64,000 nt of DNA from Bernardetiaceae bacterium (GCA_025056255.1 JANWVT010000006.1:1-64000); one strand, 5' to 3'; counted from the stretch's first letter, positions 46,786 through 56,390 are shown. The notes: generated from the sequence alone by a model not told the origin. Program-made: numbers and translations.

Positions 46786-47940
46786 ATGCATCTTTTTGAA
46801 GTTTATCCGCTTTACAAAATTGCACCGGTTCGCGCATCAGGTTCTTATCTTTGGGACGAGGCAGGCAATCAATATTTAGATTTGTACGGTGGGCATGCTG
46901 TTATTTCAATTGGTCATACACATCCGCACTATGTGAAGCGCATTAGCGAGCAGCTTAGTCGGATTGGCTTTTATTCCAACTCAGTTATCAACCCAGTGCA
47001 GGAAGCCCTTGCCCAAAAACTGGGCGAGATGTGTGGGCATCCTAATTTCTCACTTTTTATGTGCAATTCGGGGGCAGAAGCCAACGAAAATGCCCTTAAA
47101 TTAGCTTCCTTTTACAACGGACGCACCAAAATTGTGGTGTTGAAAGGCTCCTTTCACGGGCGCACTTCAGGCGTAGTGGCTGCTACCGACAACCCTGCTA
47201 TTGTTGCGCCTATCAACTTCAATCAACATGTGGTTTTCGTGCCGCACAACGACATTGCTGCCTTAGAAGCAGCCGTAGATGACCAAACCTGCGCGGTGAT
47301 GATTGAGGGAATACAGGGCGTTGGCGGTGTACACGTGGCAAGTGATGCGTTTTGGCAAGCTGCCCGCCGCTTGTGCAACCAACACAACGCTGTACTTATT
47401 TCCGATAGCGTGCAGTGTGGCTATGGGCGCTCTGGTAAGTTTTTCTCGCACCAGTTTAGCGGCGTAGAACCCGACCTGATTGCTGTTGCCAAAGGCATGG
47501 GAAACGGTTTCCCCGTAGCAGGGCTGCTGATTCACCCTAAGTTTAAACCTAAACACGGCATGCTGGGTACTACTTTTGGTGGCAATCACTTAGCCTGTGC
47601 AGCAGCCTTAGCTGTTTTGGAAGTGATGGAAGCAGAAAATCTGATTGACAACGCCGCCCAAATGGGCAACTATCTCAAAAATGCACTTAGCCAAATACCA
47701 GGAGTGGCAACTGTTCGTGGCAGAGGGCTCATGCTTGGGCTGGTATTGGAAATACCTTGCAATCCTATCCGCGACGAGTTGCTCTATGAGCACCGCATTT
47801 TTACGGGGTCTTCTTCCGATAAGTTTACGATGCGTCTACTCCCTGCACTTAACTTAACCAAACAAGATGCAGACTTATTTTTAGAAAAATTCAGTTTAGT
47901 GATGCAAAAGCACTTAGCAGCTGTTGCAAGTAACCAGTAG
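46786..47940 (+). CDS. argD: Class III aminotransferase, acetyl/succinylornithine aminotransferase type
   Basis: 384 residues. Class III PLP enzyme: 'GSYLWDEAGNQYLDLYGGHAV' (in part), 'CNSGAEANENALKLA', 'GSFHGRT', 'EGIQGVGGV', 'ISDSVQCGYGRSGKFF' and Lys236 in 'AVAKGMGNG'. Bacteroidota use N-succinylornithine in arginine synthesis, so this is probably the succinyl-ornithine transaminase; the sequence alone does not settle acetyl or succinyl. In 'SDSVQCG' a Ser replaces the Glu usual in D-E-V-Q. No other arginine genes are in the window. Confidence 0.85.
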   Translation: MHLFEVYPLYKIAPVRASGSYLWDEAGNQYLDLYGGHAVISIGHTHPHYVKRISEQLSRIGFYSNSVINPVQEALAQKLGEMCGHPNFSLFMCNSGAEANENALKLASFYNGRTKIVVLKGSFHGRTSGVVAATDNPAIVAPINFNQHVVFVPHNDIAALEAAVDDQTCAVMIEGIQGVGGVHVASDAFWQAARRLCNQHNAVLISDSVQCGYGRSGKFFSHQFSGVEPDLIAVAKGMGNGFPVAGLLIHPKFKPKHGMLGTTFGGNHLACAAALAVLEVMEAENLIDNAAQMGNYLKNALSQIPGVATVRGRGLMLGLVLEIPCNPIRDELLYEHRIFTGSSSDKFTMRLLPALNLTKQDADLFLEKFSLVMQKHLAAVASNQ

Positions 47941-47967
47941 TAAAGATAGCATTTACTGAGCTACCAA

Positions 47968-48011
47968 GACCCGATAGGTTTTTAGAACCTTCGGGTTTTG
48001 GCTTTTTTTTT
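47968..48011 (+). terminator. Intrinsic terminator after argD
   Basis: acccgataggtt (from 47970) pairs with aaccttcgggt with one mismatch around a short loop, followed by a run of eight or more T at about 48003-48011. It lies some 30 bp beyond the gene end. Confidence 0.7.
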
Positions 48012-48345
48012 ACGACATGTAGCAAGCAAAGCGGCACAAAATGGTAAGTAATTTTAGAATGTACAGGCGCCTGTTCTTTTGCTTTGGTTGAAAGTTGGTT
48101 GTGTGCTTGTTGTGTTGAATGTTATATTTAGGTAGGCACCCCCAAAACTGATATTCTACAAATGAGTCCCCAAGCCCTACGGCTGGACTGGTAGGTGATG
48201 CATTACGACGTAAAGCGTGCCAGATGCAATTGGCTGCTGCGTTTGCACCATAACTTTCCTATTGGCGTTTTGCATCTTTATGATTTGAGCAGAAAGTAAG
48301 AGGTGTCGGCAACAGCAGATGAGGACAACGATTTTCACAATGCTT

Positions 48346-48401
48346 GTAGCATTAGATGTGCCTACGAGGCTTGCGATACTTCGTAAAAACCTCTATGCTA
48401 C
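48346..48401. repeat. Nested imperfect hairpin, 56 nt
   Basis: Outer arms gtagcat (48346-48352) and atgctac (48395-48401) pair fully and extend with aga/tct. An inner stem tacgagg/cttcgta (one G-T) closes a loop cttgcgata. It could be a structured RNA or a REP-like element. Confidence 0.5.
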
Positions 48402-48503
48402 AAACTACCTTTTCCTCATTGATTTTGGGTAAAAGGTTGCTGCAATAGCAGTTTTTGAAGAGCACAAATGATACGCTTAAGTATTTGCCATAACTTACAT
48501 GCC

Positions 48504-48522
48504 GCCGTTGCAGTGCAACGGC
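48504..48522. repeat. Perfect 8-bp palindromic hairpin
   Basis: gccgttgc (48504-48511) and gcaacggc (48515-48522) around agt. It stands alone about 165 bp before xylA. It has no T-run, so it is not an obvious terminator. Confidence 0.6.
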
Positions 48523-48685
48523 ACACAATATGCTTTTTCACTTTTGGGCTTGCTACCTACCAGTAAGTGGCTACTGAGCCGATTCTACATAGGTTGCCAG
48601 AGCAAGCATGGCTTGCATTTTTTGCCCCTATGCGTTTTGTGTAGATTTTTGGATTAATTTCGCCAAGTTACAAATTCTCTTGTTT

Positions 48686-50014
48686 ATGATTACGCTGGGC
48701 GAAAAAGAATACTTTCCGGGCATTGGTGCTATTCCCTATGAAGGACCTGAATCCGATAATCCATTAGCCTTTAAATACTACGATGCCAACCGCGTAGTAG
48801 CAGGCAAAACGCTGAAAGAGCATTTGCGTTTTGCAGTTGCCTACTGGCACTCCTTCTGTGGCACAGGCACAGACCCTTTTGGCGGAGCAACCAAAGATTT
48901 TCCTTGGGCAACTGCCACAGACCCTATTGCGCGCGCCAAAGAAAAAATGGACGCCGCTTTTGAATTTATCACCAAATTAGGAGTTGGGTTTTATTGTTTT
49001 CATGACTTTGACATAGTGGATGAAGGGGCTTCCATTGCTGAAAGTGAACGCCGGATGCGCATTATGACCGACTACGCCAAAGAAAAACAGAAAGCTTCGG
49101 GCGTGCAATTGCTTTGGAATACTGCTAACTTGTTTAGCCATCGGCGCTACATGAACGGTGCTGCCACCAATCCGGATTTCAGCGTAGTGGCGTACGCCGG
49201 TGCACAGGTGAAAAACGCTCTGGATGTTTGTATTGAACTGGGCGGAGCAGGCTATACCTTCTGGGGCGGACGCGAAGGCTACCTCAGCTTGCACAATACC
49301 GATATGAAGCGCGAACTGGCTCACATGGGGCGTTTCTTGACTATGGCGCGCGACTATGCCCGCAAGCAGGGCTTTAAAGGCTACTTCTACATAGAACCCA
49401 AACCTGCTGAACCCAGTAAACACCAGTACGACTTTGATGCAGCTACTTGCATCGGGTTCCTGCGCGAATATGGTTTGCAAGACGATTTCCGCCTCAATCT
49501 GGAAACCAACCATGCTACCCTGGCAGGGCATAGCTTTCAGCACGAGCTGCGCGTAGCTGCCGATGCGGGTATGTTTGCCAGCATAGATGCTAACCGCGGC
49601 GACTACCAAAACGGTTGGGATACCGACCAATTCCCCGCTGACTTGTTTGAACTGACCGAAGCCATGCTCATTATTTTGGAAGCTGGCGGCTTTACAAGCG
49701 GCGGCATTAACTTTGATGCCAAAACGCGTCGCAATTCAACCGATTTGGAAGATTTGTTTATCGCCCACATTGGCGGCATGGATGCCTTTGCCCGTGCACT
49801 GATGATAGCTCACCATATTTTGGAAAAATCACCTTACTTGCAAATGCGCCGCAACCGATATGCAAGTTTTGACAGCGGCAACGGTGCTGCTTTTGAACAA
49901 GGCAAACTCACCCTTGAAGACCTTCACCGCATCGCTTGGGAAAGTCCTGAGCCCAAGCTCATCAGCGGCAAACAAGAGTTGTACGAAAATATCATCAATC
50001 AATACATCAAGTAG
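48686..50014 (+). CDS. xylA: Xylose isomerase
   Basis: 442 residues from the ATG at 48686 (the open frame runs upstream but without family sequence). It converts D-xylose to D-xylulose (also glucose/fructose) with two divalent metals, in the cytoplasm. The N-terminal '[16 protein letters not shown]' and '[12 protein letters not shown]' (catalytic His and Asp), 'FWGGREGY', '[16 protein letters not shown]' with metal-binding Glu and Asp, '[10 protein letters not shown]' and '[18 protein letters not shown]' are all present, so it should be active. Its length fits the long (class II) form. No xylulokinase, transporter or xylan genes are nearby, so it is an orphan in this window. Confidence 0.95.
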   Translation: MITLGEKEYFPGIGAIPYEGPESDNPLAFKYYDANRVVAGKTLKEHLRFAVAYWHSFCGTGTDPFGGATKDFPWATATDPIARAKEKMDAAFEFITKLGVGFYCFHDFDIVDEGASIAESERRMRIMTDYAKEKQKASGVQLLWNTANLFSHRRYMNGAATNPDFSVVAYAGAQVKNALDVCIELGGAGYTFWGGREGYLSLHNTDMKRELAHMGRFLTMARDYARKQGFKGYFYIEPKPAEPSKHQYDFDAATCIGFLREYGLQDDFRLNLETNHATLAGHSFQHELRVAADAGMFASIDANRGDYQNGWDTDQFPADLFELTEAMLIILEAGGFTSGGINFDAKTRRNSTDLEDLFIAHIGGMDAFARALMIAHHILEKSPYLQMRRNRYASFDSGNGAAFEQGKLTLEDLHRIAWESPEPKLISGKQELYENIINQYIK

Positions 50015-50044
50015 GAGGCAGCAAGTAGACAAATGCAGACACGC

Positions 50045-50183
50045 GCCCTTCCAATTGGGCAGTTGCTTATGCGTTAGGGATTGGAAGGGCAAACCCAAAG
50101 GGTTTGGTGCGAAGCACCGAAGCGCAGCGTAGCCCTGAAAAGCCCGACTTTTTGCCCTTTGAGCAAAGCGAAAAGGCAAAAAG
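50045..50183. repeat. Multi-hairpin element between xylA and the fumarylacetoacetase gene
   Basis: Consecutive stem-loops fill almost the whole 139 nt. gcccttccaat (50045-50055) pairs with attggaagggc (50080-50090). caaaccc (50090-50096) pairs with gggtttg (50100-50106). ggtgc (50106-50110) pairs with gcacc (50114-50118). ctttttgcc (50148-50156) pairs with ggcaaaaag (50175-50183), with ctttg/caaag nested inside (50157-50168). All arms are perfect. It is probably a REP/MITE-like mobile repeat or a structured RNA; it starts 31 bp after xylA. Confidence 0.75.
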
Positions 50184-50241
50184 GAACGCCCTAAAAAGTT
50201 TTTAAAATAAATTTTTGATGCATCCTAAAAAGTAAAAACAC

Positions 50242-51483
50242 ATGCAAAGTTGGCTTGACATTCCACAAAACTCTGATTTTTCCATTTACAATTTGCCCTA
50301 CGGCATTTTTTCCTATGGTAAAAAAAAGCCGCGCGCCGGAGTTGCCATTGGCAATTTTATCATAGACCTGAAAAGAGCTTACAAAAAAGGCTTGTTGGAG
50401 GGTATCAAAATCCCGAAGAAAATTTTTGATGCCCCGGTGTTGAACGACTATATCCGCTTGGGTAAGTCGGTGCATCGCGCTGTGCGTGAGCGCTTGCAGG
50501 AACAGTTGCAAGACCCAACAAGCCTGCTGTTTCGCTATCAGCATAAGTTGCTGGTGCCAATGGAAGACGCCACTATGCACCTACCTGTTGCCATTGGCGA
50601 CTACACCGATTTTTACAGCAGCGAAGAACATGCCACCAACGTAGGCAAAATGTTTCGTGGCGAAGCCAACGCTCTAATGCCCAACTGGAAACATCTGCCC
50701 GTAGCCTACCATGGCAGGGCTTCGTCCATTGTTGTATCTGGCACGCCTATCCGCCGCCCTATGGGACAGTATCGCCCTAACGACAACGAACCGCCCGTTT
50801 TTGGTCCTTCTCAGATGGTGGATTTTGAGCTGGAAGTAGCTTTTATCATTAGCCGCGACACCGAACTGGGCGAGCGCATCCCTGCCAACCACGCCGAAGA
50901 CTATATTTTTGGGTTGGTGCTGTTTAACGATTGGTCAGCCCGCGACTTGCAAAAATGGGAGTATGTTCCCTTAGGTCCTTTTTTGGGTAAAAATTTTGGT
51001 TCGTCCATGTCACCATGGATTGTAACGCTGGATGCACTGGAGCCTTTCCGCACACAAGGACCGGTTCAAAATCCGCCTGTACTGCCTTATTTGCAAACCG
51101 AAGGAGCACATGCGTTTGATATTCATTTGGAAGTGGCTATTATTCCACAAGCTACCACTCAGGAAACAGTTGTTTGCCGTTCTAATTTCAAATATTTGTA
51201 TTGGAACATGGCACAGCAACTGGCGCATCATACGGTAAACGGTTGCAACGTGCGGGTGGGCGATGTAATGGCTTCGGGAACTATCAGCGGTCCTGCACCC
51301 GACTCTTTTGGCTCTATGCTGGAATTGACTTGGAATGGGAAAAATCCAATACTGCTTCAAGACGGAAGTGTTCGGACTGCTATTAATGATTACGATGAAG
51401 TGGTGATGCGTGGCTACTGCCAAAAAGACTATATGCGAGTAGGCTTTGGCGAAGTGCGCACTCTTTTGCTACCTGCAGAATAG
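50242..51483 (+). CDS. fahA: Fumarylacetoacetase
   Basis: 413 residues, the normal length of FAH. It hydrolyses fumarylacetoacetate to fumarate and acetoacetate at the end of tyrosine/homogentisate breakdown. The N-terminal SH3-like domain ('LPYGIFSYGKKKPRAGVAIG', seen in part) precedes the catalytic domain with 'DYTDFYSSEEHATNVG', 'VAYHGRASSIVVSG', 'DFELEVAFI', 'LVLFNDWSARDLQKWE', 'PLGPFLGKNFGSSMSPW' and the C-terminal 'GSMLELTWNGK'. Ca/Mg-binding acidic residues and the catalytic His in 'YHGRAS' are kept. No other tyrosine-degradation gene (hmgA, hppD, maiA) is in the window. It lies just after the hairpin element. Confidence 0.95.
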   Translation: MQSWLDIPQNSDFSIYNLPYGIFSYGKKKPRAGVAIGNFIIDLKRAYKKGLLEGIKIPKKIFDAPVLNDYIRLGKSVHRAVRERLQEQLQDPTSLLFRYQHKLLVPMEDATMHLPVAIGDYTDFYSSEEHATNVGKMFRGEANALMPNWKHLPVAYHGRASSIVVSGTPIRRPMGQYRPNDNEPPVFGPSQMVDFELEVAFIISRDTELGERIPANHAEDYIFGLVLFNDWSARDLQKWEYVPLGPFLGKNFGSSMSPWIVTLDALEPFRTQGPVQNPPVLPYLQTEGAHAFDIHLEVAIIPQATTQETVVCRSNFKYLYWNMAQQLAHHTVNGCNVRVGDVMASGTISGPAPDSFGSMLELTWNGKNPILLQDGSVRTAINDYDEVVMRGYCQKDYMRVGFGEVRTLLLPAE

Positions 51484-51486
51484 GTT

Positions 51487-52245
51487 TCACTTAATGTTTT
51501 CGCAAAAGAATTCACCTGTTGCAATGGTTTGTTCAACCAGTGATGAAACTTTAAACTTTTGAATAAACTCATTGTCATGGTGAAAATCTACATTGCGAAG
51601 CCTTTTGACCGACGCACGGAATTCCTTGCTAATTTTCAAATGATGTGCGTCGGTATGATGCTGTAACAGTTTGTATATTTCATTCAATCCTGAAACAGTT
51701 AGTTTCAGGTCTAAGAAAAAGCTTTCGAATTCAGGGTTTAGTTTTTTCCAAGAGTCTATTTTTTTTAAATATTCTTGGCTCATAGCATCATAGCGGCGGG
51801 ATTTGGTGGCAAATTCAGATTTTGCCAGTTCTGCTTCCAATGCTAAAAAGACTTTTTTATATTTGATAGACACATCTGAGAGTTCCATTTCAGCAGCTTT
51901 GCGTTTGACTATTCGCATGGTTGCTACAGAAAATATATCCTTGGCAGCTGGAAAGGCTTCCATTAGTGTGTTTGGTTTAATTTTCTTGTCAGACAAAATA
52001 CCGACAACGGTTTGATAGTGATGCTGGTATTGCATTAAGGAGTTATATGTGATGGTGCTGTCTGTTAGCTGTTTGTACAGAGTAGATGCTGCTTCTAATT
52101 CTAATGACAGCTTTTGTGCACTTTGCTTGTCGATACCTGCCTTTTCTAAGGCAATTACTACATCTGTGGCTTTTTGTCCTCGTCCTTCTAGTGTTAGTAT
52201 GGATAACAACAGCAACAGATAGGTTAGGTGTAATAGCCTGTCCAT
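51487..52245 (-). CDS. Unknown exported helical protein
   Basis: 252 residues. A signal peptide ('LLHLTYLLLLLSILTLEGRGQ' in its shorter part) precedes a highly charged, mostly helical mature protein with heptad-like segments ('KYKKVFLALEAELAKSEF'). There are no cysteine pairs or recognised motifs. It is convergent with fahA, with stops only 3 bp apart, and divergent from a TPR protein gene with 89 bp between starts; the shared intergenic region may couple their control. I cannot assign a function. Confidence 0.7.
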   Translation of the reverse strand: MDRLLHLTYLLLLLSILTLEGRGQKATDVVIALEKAGIDKQSAQKLSLELEAASTLYKQLTDSTITYNSLMQYQHHYQTVVGILSDKKIKPNTLMEAFPAAKDIFSVATMRIVKRKAAEMELSDVSIKYKKVFLALEAELAKSEFATKSRRYDAMSQEYLKKIDSWKKLNPEFESFFLDLKLTVSGLNEIYKLLQHHTDAHHLKISKEFRASVKRLRNVDFHHDNEFIQKFKVSSLVEQTIATGEFFCENIK

Positions 52246-52334
52246 TTATGCGTTATCTTACATGCCAAGTTAAGAGAAAATTGGAAATTTGCGGCAAACA
52301 TTTTGCAATAATTTTAAGCCGAATAATCTGTTAT

Positions 52335-53693
52335 ATGCGTAAATATTTTTTACTAAATGCTTTCTACTTCCTGTTGCCTATTTGGGGCATACATGCCCAG
52401 GCAGGCGATGAACCCTCAGCGCTGGAATATTTCGCAAAAGCAGAAAAGTTGAGAACCAGTAAGCGGTTTATTGAAGCCCTTGAAATGTATGACAGAGCCA
52501 TTAGCTTAGAAAATGAAAACTTTAAATATTATCACTCCAAAGCCCTTTGCTATTATGGACTAAAAGATTTGCCCGGCACCATTCAAGTAATGGAAAAATG
52601 TTTGCAACTGAAAAAAGACTTTGTACCTGGGCTACTTCTTTTAGCACAATGCTACAAATTGTCACAAAAAAACAACGAATATATTATTGCCTTAGACAAT
52701 GCTTTTAAATATGAAACCGACCTGTCTAAAAAGGTAGATTACAAGACCAATATTGTGATTGCCTTGTTGCGCAACAAAGAATATGCACGTGCCAAGCCAC
52801 ATGTTTTGCAAGCGCGCTCACTTTCTCCTAGTGACATTAATTTGATGTATTTTGAAGGAAAAATTTACAATGAGTTGAATGATTTTAAAGCAGCCAAAGA
52901 AATACTCAGCAAACTAATCAGTACATTAAACGAAAAAGACCCTAAAGTTGCAGCCAAATATTATTACGAAATAGGTTATGCCTGTTACAAATTAGGTCAG
53001 TTTGAACTTGCGTTCGACTACTGGAAAAATGCTGAACACGGCAATTTTAAAAACTTAGTTGCCCGTTACAATCCTCGTACGTATTTGGCAGCAGCACTTT
53101 GTTACTCCAAGATGTACGAATTTGGCAAGGCGCGTGAAAACTTAGAGATTGCGCTTAAAATTCAGCCTAACCTTACGCCTGCCTATGTGTTGCAAGCAGA
53201 AATAGCCAAAAAAGAACTCAAGCAAGATGCCGTTATCAGCGCTTACCAGCAAGCACTTGTTAACGAAATTGAACCTGCTAAAAAGGGAGAGATATGCAAG
53301 GCGCTTGCTCAGGCGCTGATGGAGTCGCAGCGTTTTACTGATGTGGTCAACATTACCTCGCAAGGGTTGAAATACACCCCCGGCGACTATCAGATGCTGT
53401 TTCTGCAAGCCATGGCGTACTATCGTGCTAAGCAGTACGTAGAGTCGCTTAAAGTATTGGAAATCATTTTAGGAAATCAGAGCTTAGATGCAGAAAGTCG
53501 CGCGTTGGTTCACTTTGCTATGGCAACCATTTATCGCCTCATGAATCAGCCCGACAAAGCAAAGGCAGCTTATAAAAAAGCTGAAGTAGGCAGCTTTGCC
53601 CGCACAGTTCAGTTGGAAATGGCTGATATGGAGGGCACACTGAAAGCCCCTGATTTTGTAGCAGACGACATTCCGTTGCCTGAAACGCAGTAG
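52335..53693 (+). CDS. Exported TPR protein
   Basis: 452 residues from the ATG at 52335. The open frame extends far upstream, across the divergent gene, but the signal peptide 'YFLLNAFYFLLPIWGIHAQ' begins here. About eleven tetratricopeptide units follow, such as 'AEKLRTSKRFIEALEMYDRAI', 'GKIYNELNDFKAAKEIL' and 'ATIYRLMNQPDKAKAAYKKA', and a short acidic tail. It is probably a periplasmic scaffold of unknown partner. The ATG lies in the divergent region with the gene at 51487. Confidence 0.82.
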   Translation: MRKYFLLNAFYFLLPIWGIHAQAGDEPSALEYFAKAEKLRTSKRFIEALEMYDRAISLENENFKYYHSKALCYYGLKDLPGTIQVMEKCLQLKKDFVPGLLLLAQCYKLSQKNNEYIIALDNAFKYETDLSKKVDYKTNIVIALLRNKEYARAKPHVLQARSLSPSDINLMYFEGKIYNELNDFKAAKEILSKLISTLNEKDPKVAAKYYYEIGYACYKLGQFELAFDYWKNAEHGNFKNLVARYNPRTYLAAALCYSKMYEFGKARENLEIALKIQPNLTPAYVLQAEIAKKELKQDAVISAYQQALVNEIEPAKKGEICKALAQALMESQRFTDVVNITSQGLKYTPGDYQMLFLQAMAYYRAKQYVESLKVLEIILGNQSLDAESRALVHFAMATIYRLMNQPDKAKAAYKKAEVGSFARTVQLEMADMEGTLKAPDFVADDIPLPETQ

Positions 53694-53754
53694 GTAATTG
53701 GCAACTGCGCCATTTAATTAGGCGTGTAAAGAACTTGTGGGCTCATTTTTGGAC

Positions 53755-54858
53755 TTATTGCAAACTTTCTGGTTTGCTATCTTCTTCTTGCATAATTGCC
53801 TCTAATTCTTTGTTGGGTGTTTGGGAGGTTTTTCGTTCTAAACTTGTTAATGCGCGATTTTTCAGGATGTTGATGGCTTCAAAAATGGCAGCCCTGAACG
53901 AACTTTCATCGGCAATGCCCTTGCCAGCAATGTCGTAAGCTGTTCCATGGTCGGGTGAGGTGCGGACTATGGGCAGTCCAGCAGTAAAATTGACTCCATA
54001 CTCAAATGCCAACATTTTAAAAGGAATCAGCCCTTGGTCGTGATACATAGCAAGAACAGCGTCAAACTGCCGATATTGATGCTTGCCAAAAAAGCCATCA
54101 GCTGGATAAGGACCGAAGACTAATGCTCCTTTGTCGCGAAATGTTTCTACTGCAGGCATAATGATGGTGCTGTCTTCTTCCCCCAGCAAGCCATTTTCGC
54201 CTGCATGCGGGTTTAGCCCCAGCACGGCAATGCGTGGTTTGCGAATAGCAAAGTCTTTTTGAAGCGATTGCAGCAATACGTCAATTTTGCCAATCACTTT
54301 GTCGCGTGTCAGTATTGGCGATACCTGACTGAGTGGCACATGCCCTGTTACAGTACCAATGCGTAGCTCTTCGGCTATCATGAGCATTAGGTAGTTGTCG
54401 GTTTGGAATGCTTCGGCGTAGTATTCGGTATGCCCGGGATAAGGGAAGTCTTCGCTCTGGATGTTGTATTTGTTGATAGGAGCTGTTACAATGGCATCAA
54501 TGCGATTGTTTTTTAGGTCTTCGGTAGAGGTTTGCAGAGCAATACGAGCGGCTATACCGGCTTGCTGTGTTACTTGACCGGGGACTGGCTCATGGCTATC
54601 GTCCCAACAGGCAATTAAGTTAATTTTTTTATCGGTGAAGGGTTGGTCGGGTTGTATGATTTGATAGCTGAACTGCTCGATATTGAGTAATTTGCGATAC
54701 CGTGCTAATACTTTGTGCGAACCGTATAGCACCGGAGTGAAGAGTTTGCAAATGCGGCTGTCTTGTAGGGTTTTCATTACCACTTCCGGTCCGATGCCGT
54801 TGTAGTCGCCTAAGGTAATGCCTATTATGGGTAGTTTGGGCGTATCTTCCATGTTCAT
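53755..54858 (-). CDS. pdxA: 4-hydroxythreonine-4-phosphate dehydrogenase
   Basis: 367 residues. It oxidises 4-phosphohydroxy-L-threonine in the DXP-dependent pathway to pyridoxal phosphate (vitamin B6). 'GITLGDYNGIGPEVV' at the N-terminus, 'ITAPINKYNIQ', 'PGHTEYYAE', 'ILGLNPHAGENGLLGEED' (here 'VLGLNPHAGENG'), 'GPYPADGFF', 'AMYHDQGLIPFK' and 'RTSPDHGTAYDIAGKGIAD' are the family signatures, including the metal-binding histidines. The last roughly 20 residues ('EAIMQEEDSKPESLQ') are an extra acidic tail. It is on the minus strand, single, with a convergent TPR gene. Confidence 0.95.
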   Translation of the reverse strand: MNMEDTPKLPIIGITLGDYNGIGPEVVMKTLQDSRICKLFTPVLYGSHKVLARYRKLLNIEQFSYQIIQPDQPFTDKKINLIACWDDSHEPVPGQVTQQAGIAARIALQTSTEDLKNNRIDAIVTAPINKYNIQSEDFPYPGHTEYYAEAFQTDNYLMLMIAEELRIGTVTGHVPLSQVSPILTRDKVIGKIDVLLQSLQKDFAIRKPRIAVLGLNPHAGENGLLGEEDSTIIMPAVETFRDKGALVFGPYPADGFFGKHQYRQFDAVLAMYHDQGLIPFKMLAFEYGVNFTAGLPIVRTSPDHGTAYDIAGKGIADESSFRAAIFEAINILKNRALTSLERKTSQTPNKELEAIMQEEDSKPESLQ

Positions 54859-54909
54859 TTGAAAATACTAATACCAGTTTTGTTTAGTTGAAACAGCTTT
54901 TTAATTCAC

Positions 54910-56376
54910 TCAAACTGCATTGGCGAGACCGAAAAAGGCTTTTACAAAATGATACAACAACCTGACGCCGTAACCAGTTCCCTGAGGACCGCGGTAATGG
55001 CGAGCAGATTTAAGGAAAGCTGTTCCGGCAATATCTAAATGTATCCAGTCGTAGGCAACGAAGTGTTGTAGGAATTTTCCGGCTGTAATGGCGCCTGCTT
55101 CGGCAGGTCCTACATTTTTAATATCTGCAATCTCGGATTGGATGAGTTCGTCGTAGTCGTCCCAGAGGGGCAACTCTACAATGCGCTCGTAGGTTTGTTG
55201 CGCGGCTGCTGTGAGGCATCGTTTGATTTCATCTGGTGCAGTACCCATCATTACGCAAGCTTCATGTCCAACGGCACGCAGCGCGGCGCCTGTTAGTGTT
55301 GCTACATCTACTACCAAAATGGGGTCGTATTGCTGTGCATAAATCAGCGCATCAGCCAAAATTAAGCGACCTTCTGCATCGGTATTGAGCACTTCAACGG
55401 TTTTGCCATTGGGATAAGTAATTACATCGCCCGGCACATAAGCTTGCGGCGAAATGCGATTGTCGGTAGATGGAATGAGTCCTACCACATAAACGGGTAG
55501 TTGGTTGGCGGCTATGGCTGCCATAGTGCCAATTACTGCGGCGGCTCCTCCCATGTCGCACTTCATCCATTCCATTCCTTCCGATGTTTTCAGGTTATAT
55601 CCGCCAGTGTCAAACACGATGCCTTTGCCTATCAGTACAAGCGGTTTTTGATTGACCGCTTGGGCAGGTTGGTAGGTGAGAATATTGAAAGCGGGTTCGC
55701 TATGGCTTCCCTTGTTAACGGTAAGCAAGCCGTTCATGTGCAGCGACTCTATTTGCGTCTTGTTCAATACTTGCACTGCAAAACCTGTTTGTTTGCCGGC
55801 TGCAACCGCACGTGCAGAAAGCTCTTGGGTGGTCATTGCCATAGCAGGCTCGTTGACAAGGTCGCGCACCAAAAAATGAGCAGCAACTAAATGGGTGAGT
55901 TCGTCTAAGGTAGGCTTCAACTCATCTGTTGAATAACATTGCAAGTGGAGGGTTGGCTGCTGACTTTTCGAGGCAGATTTGTAGCGCGTAAATTGGTAAG
56001 AGCCAAGTGCAATGCCTTCTGCCAAAGCCAATAGGGCAGCAGTTTGGTTATTGCCTACTGTCAGTTGGATATGCCAAATGTCATCTTGTTGTAAAAGTTT
56101 GGCAATTTGGTTGCCATTGCGCCTAATTTGCTCATAATGTTCGTAGTTGGGGAGCGTTTTGCCTTTTCGCAGATTCCATGCGGCTATGCAATAAACTTGT
56201 CGTATCCACTGGTTGAGCACAATAAGTTCTTTGCCTTTTTCTGTTTGTTGAACCAAGTAGTCGTATTCAGCTTTGCTGTTGCAGAAGGCAAATGCCTCCT
56301 CTGGGCTGTTCACCATTAGTATTGCAAGGGCAAGGTGGTTTTCAATAGCATCAATATGTGAAAACTTTATTTGCAT
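54910..56376 (-). CDS. pepA: Leucyl aminopeptidase (M17)
   Basis: 488 residues from the ATG at 56376; a TTG 12 bp upstream is less likely. It removes N-terminal residues from peptides with two metal ions. The N-terminal domain (to about 180) is divergent. The catalytic domain has 'LIGKGIVFDTGGYNLK' (catalytic Lys, metal Asp), 'MKCDMGGAAAVIGT', 'NTDAEGRLILADAL' (the PROSITE signature with metal Asp/Glu and catalytic Arg) and 'WIHLDIAGTAFL'. All expected metal ligands are visible. It lies 15 bp after pheT's stop on the same strand, so it is likely cotranscribed with pheT. Confidence 0.94.
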   Translation of the reverse strand: MQIKFSHIDAIENHLALAILMVNSPEEAFAFCNSKAEYDYLVQQTEKGKELIVLNQWIRQVYCIAAWNLRKGKTLPNYEHYEQIRRNGNQIAKLLQQDDIWHIQLTVGNNQTAALLALAEGIALGSYQFTRYKSASKSQQPTLHLQCYSTDELKPTLDELTHLVAAHFLVRDLVNEPAMAMTTQELSARAVAAGKQTGFAVQVLNKTQIESLHMNGLLTVNKGSHSEPAFNILTYQPAQAVNQKPLVLIGKGIVFDTGGYNLKTSEGMEWMKCDMGGAAAVIGTMAAIAANQLPVYVVGLIPSTDNRISPQAYVPGDVITYPNGKTVEVLNTDAEGRLILADALIYAQQYDPILVVDVATLTGAALRAVGHEACVMMGTAPDEIKRCLTAAAQQTYERIVELPLWDDYDELIQSEIADIKNVGPAEAGAITAGKFLQHFVAYDWIHLDIAGTAFLKSARHYRGPQGTGYGVRLLYHFVKAFFGLANAV

Positions 56377-56390
56377 AAGTGTGGTCAAAT

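Larger units (their letters stand above)
48012..48685. other. Gene-free stretch of about 670 bp with structured repeats
   Basis: No coding frame with motifs was found. It contains a nested imperfect hairpin at 48346-48401 and a perfect 8-bp palindrome at 48504-48522. It may contain a small RNA, a decayed gene or element remnants; nothing decides between these. Confidence 0.4.

Noticed and set aside
48608-48685. Upstream extension of xylose isomerase
   Set aside because: The extra 26 residues are Cys- and Phe-rich and unlike the family; the ATG at 48686 places the conserved N-terminus correctly.
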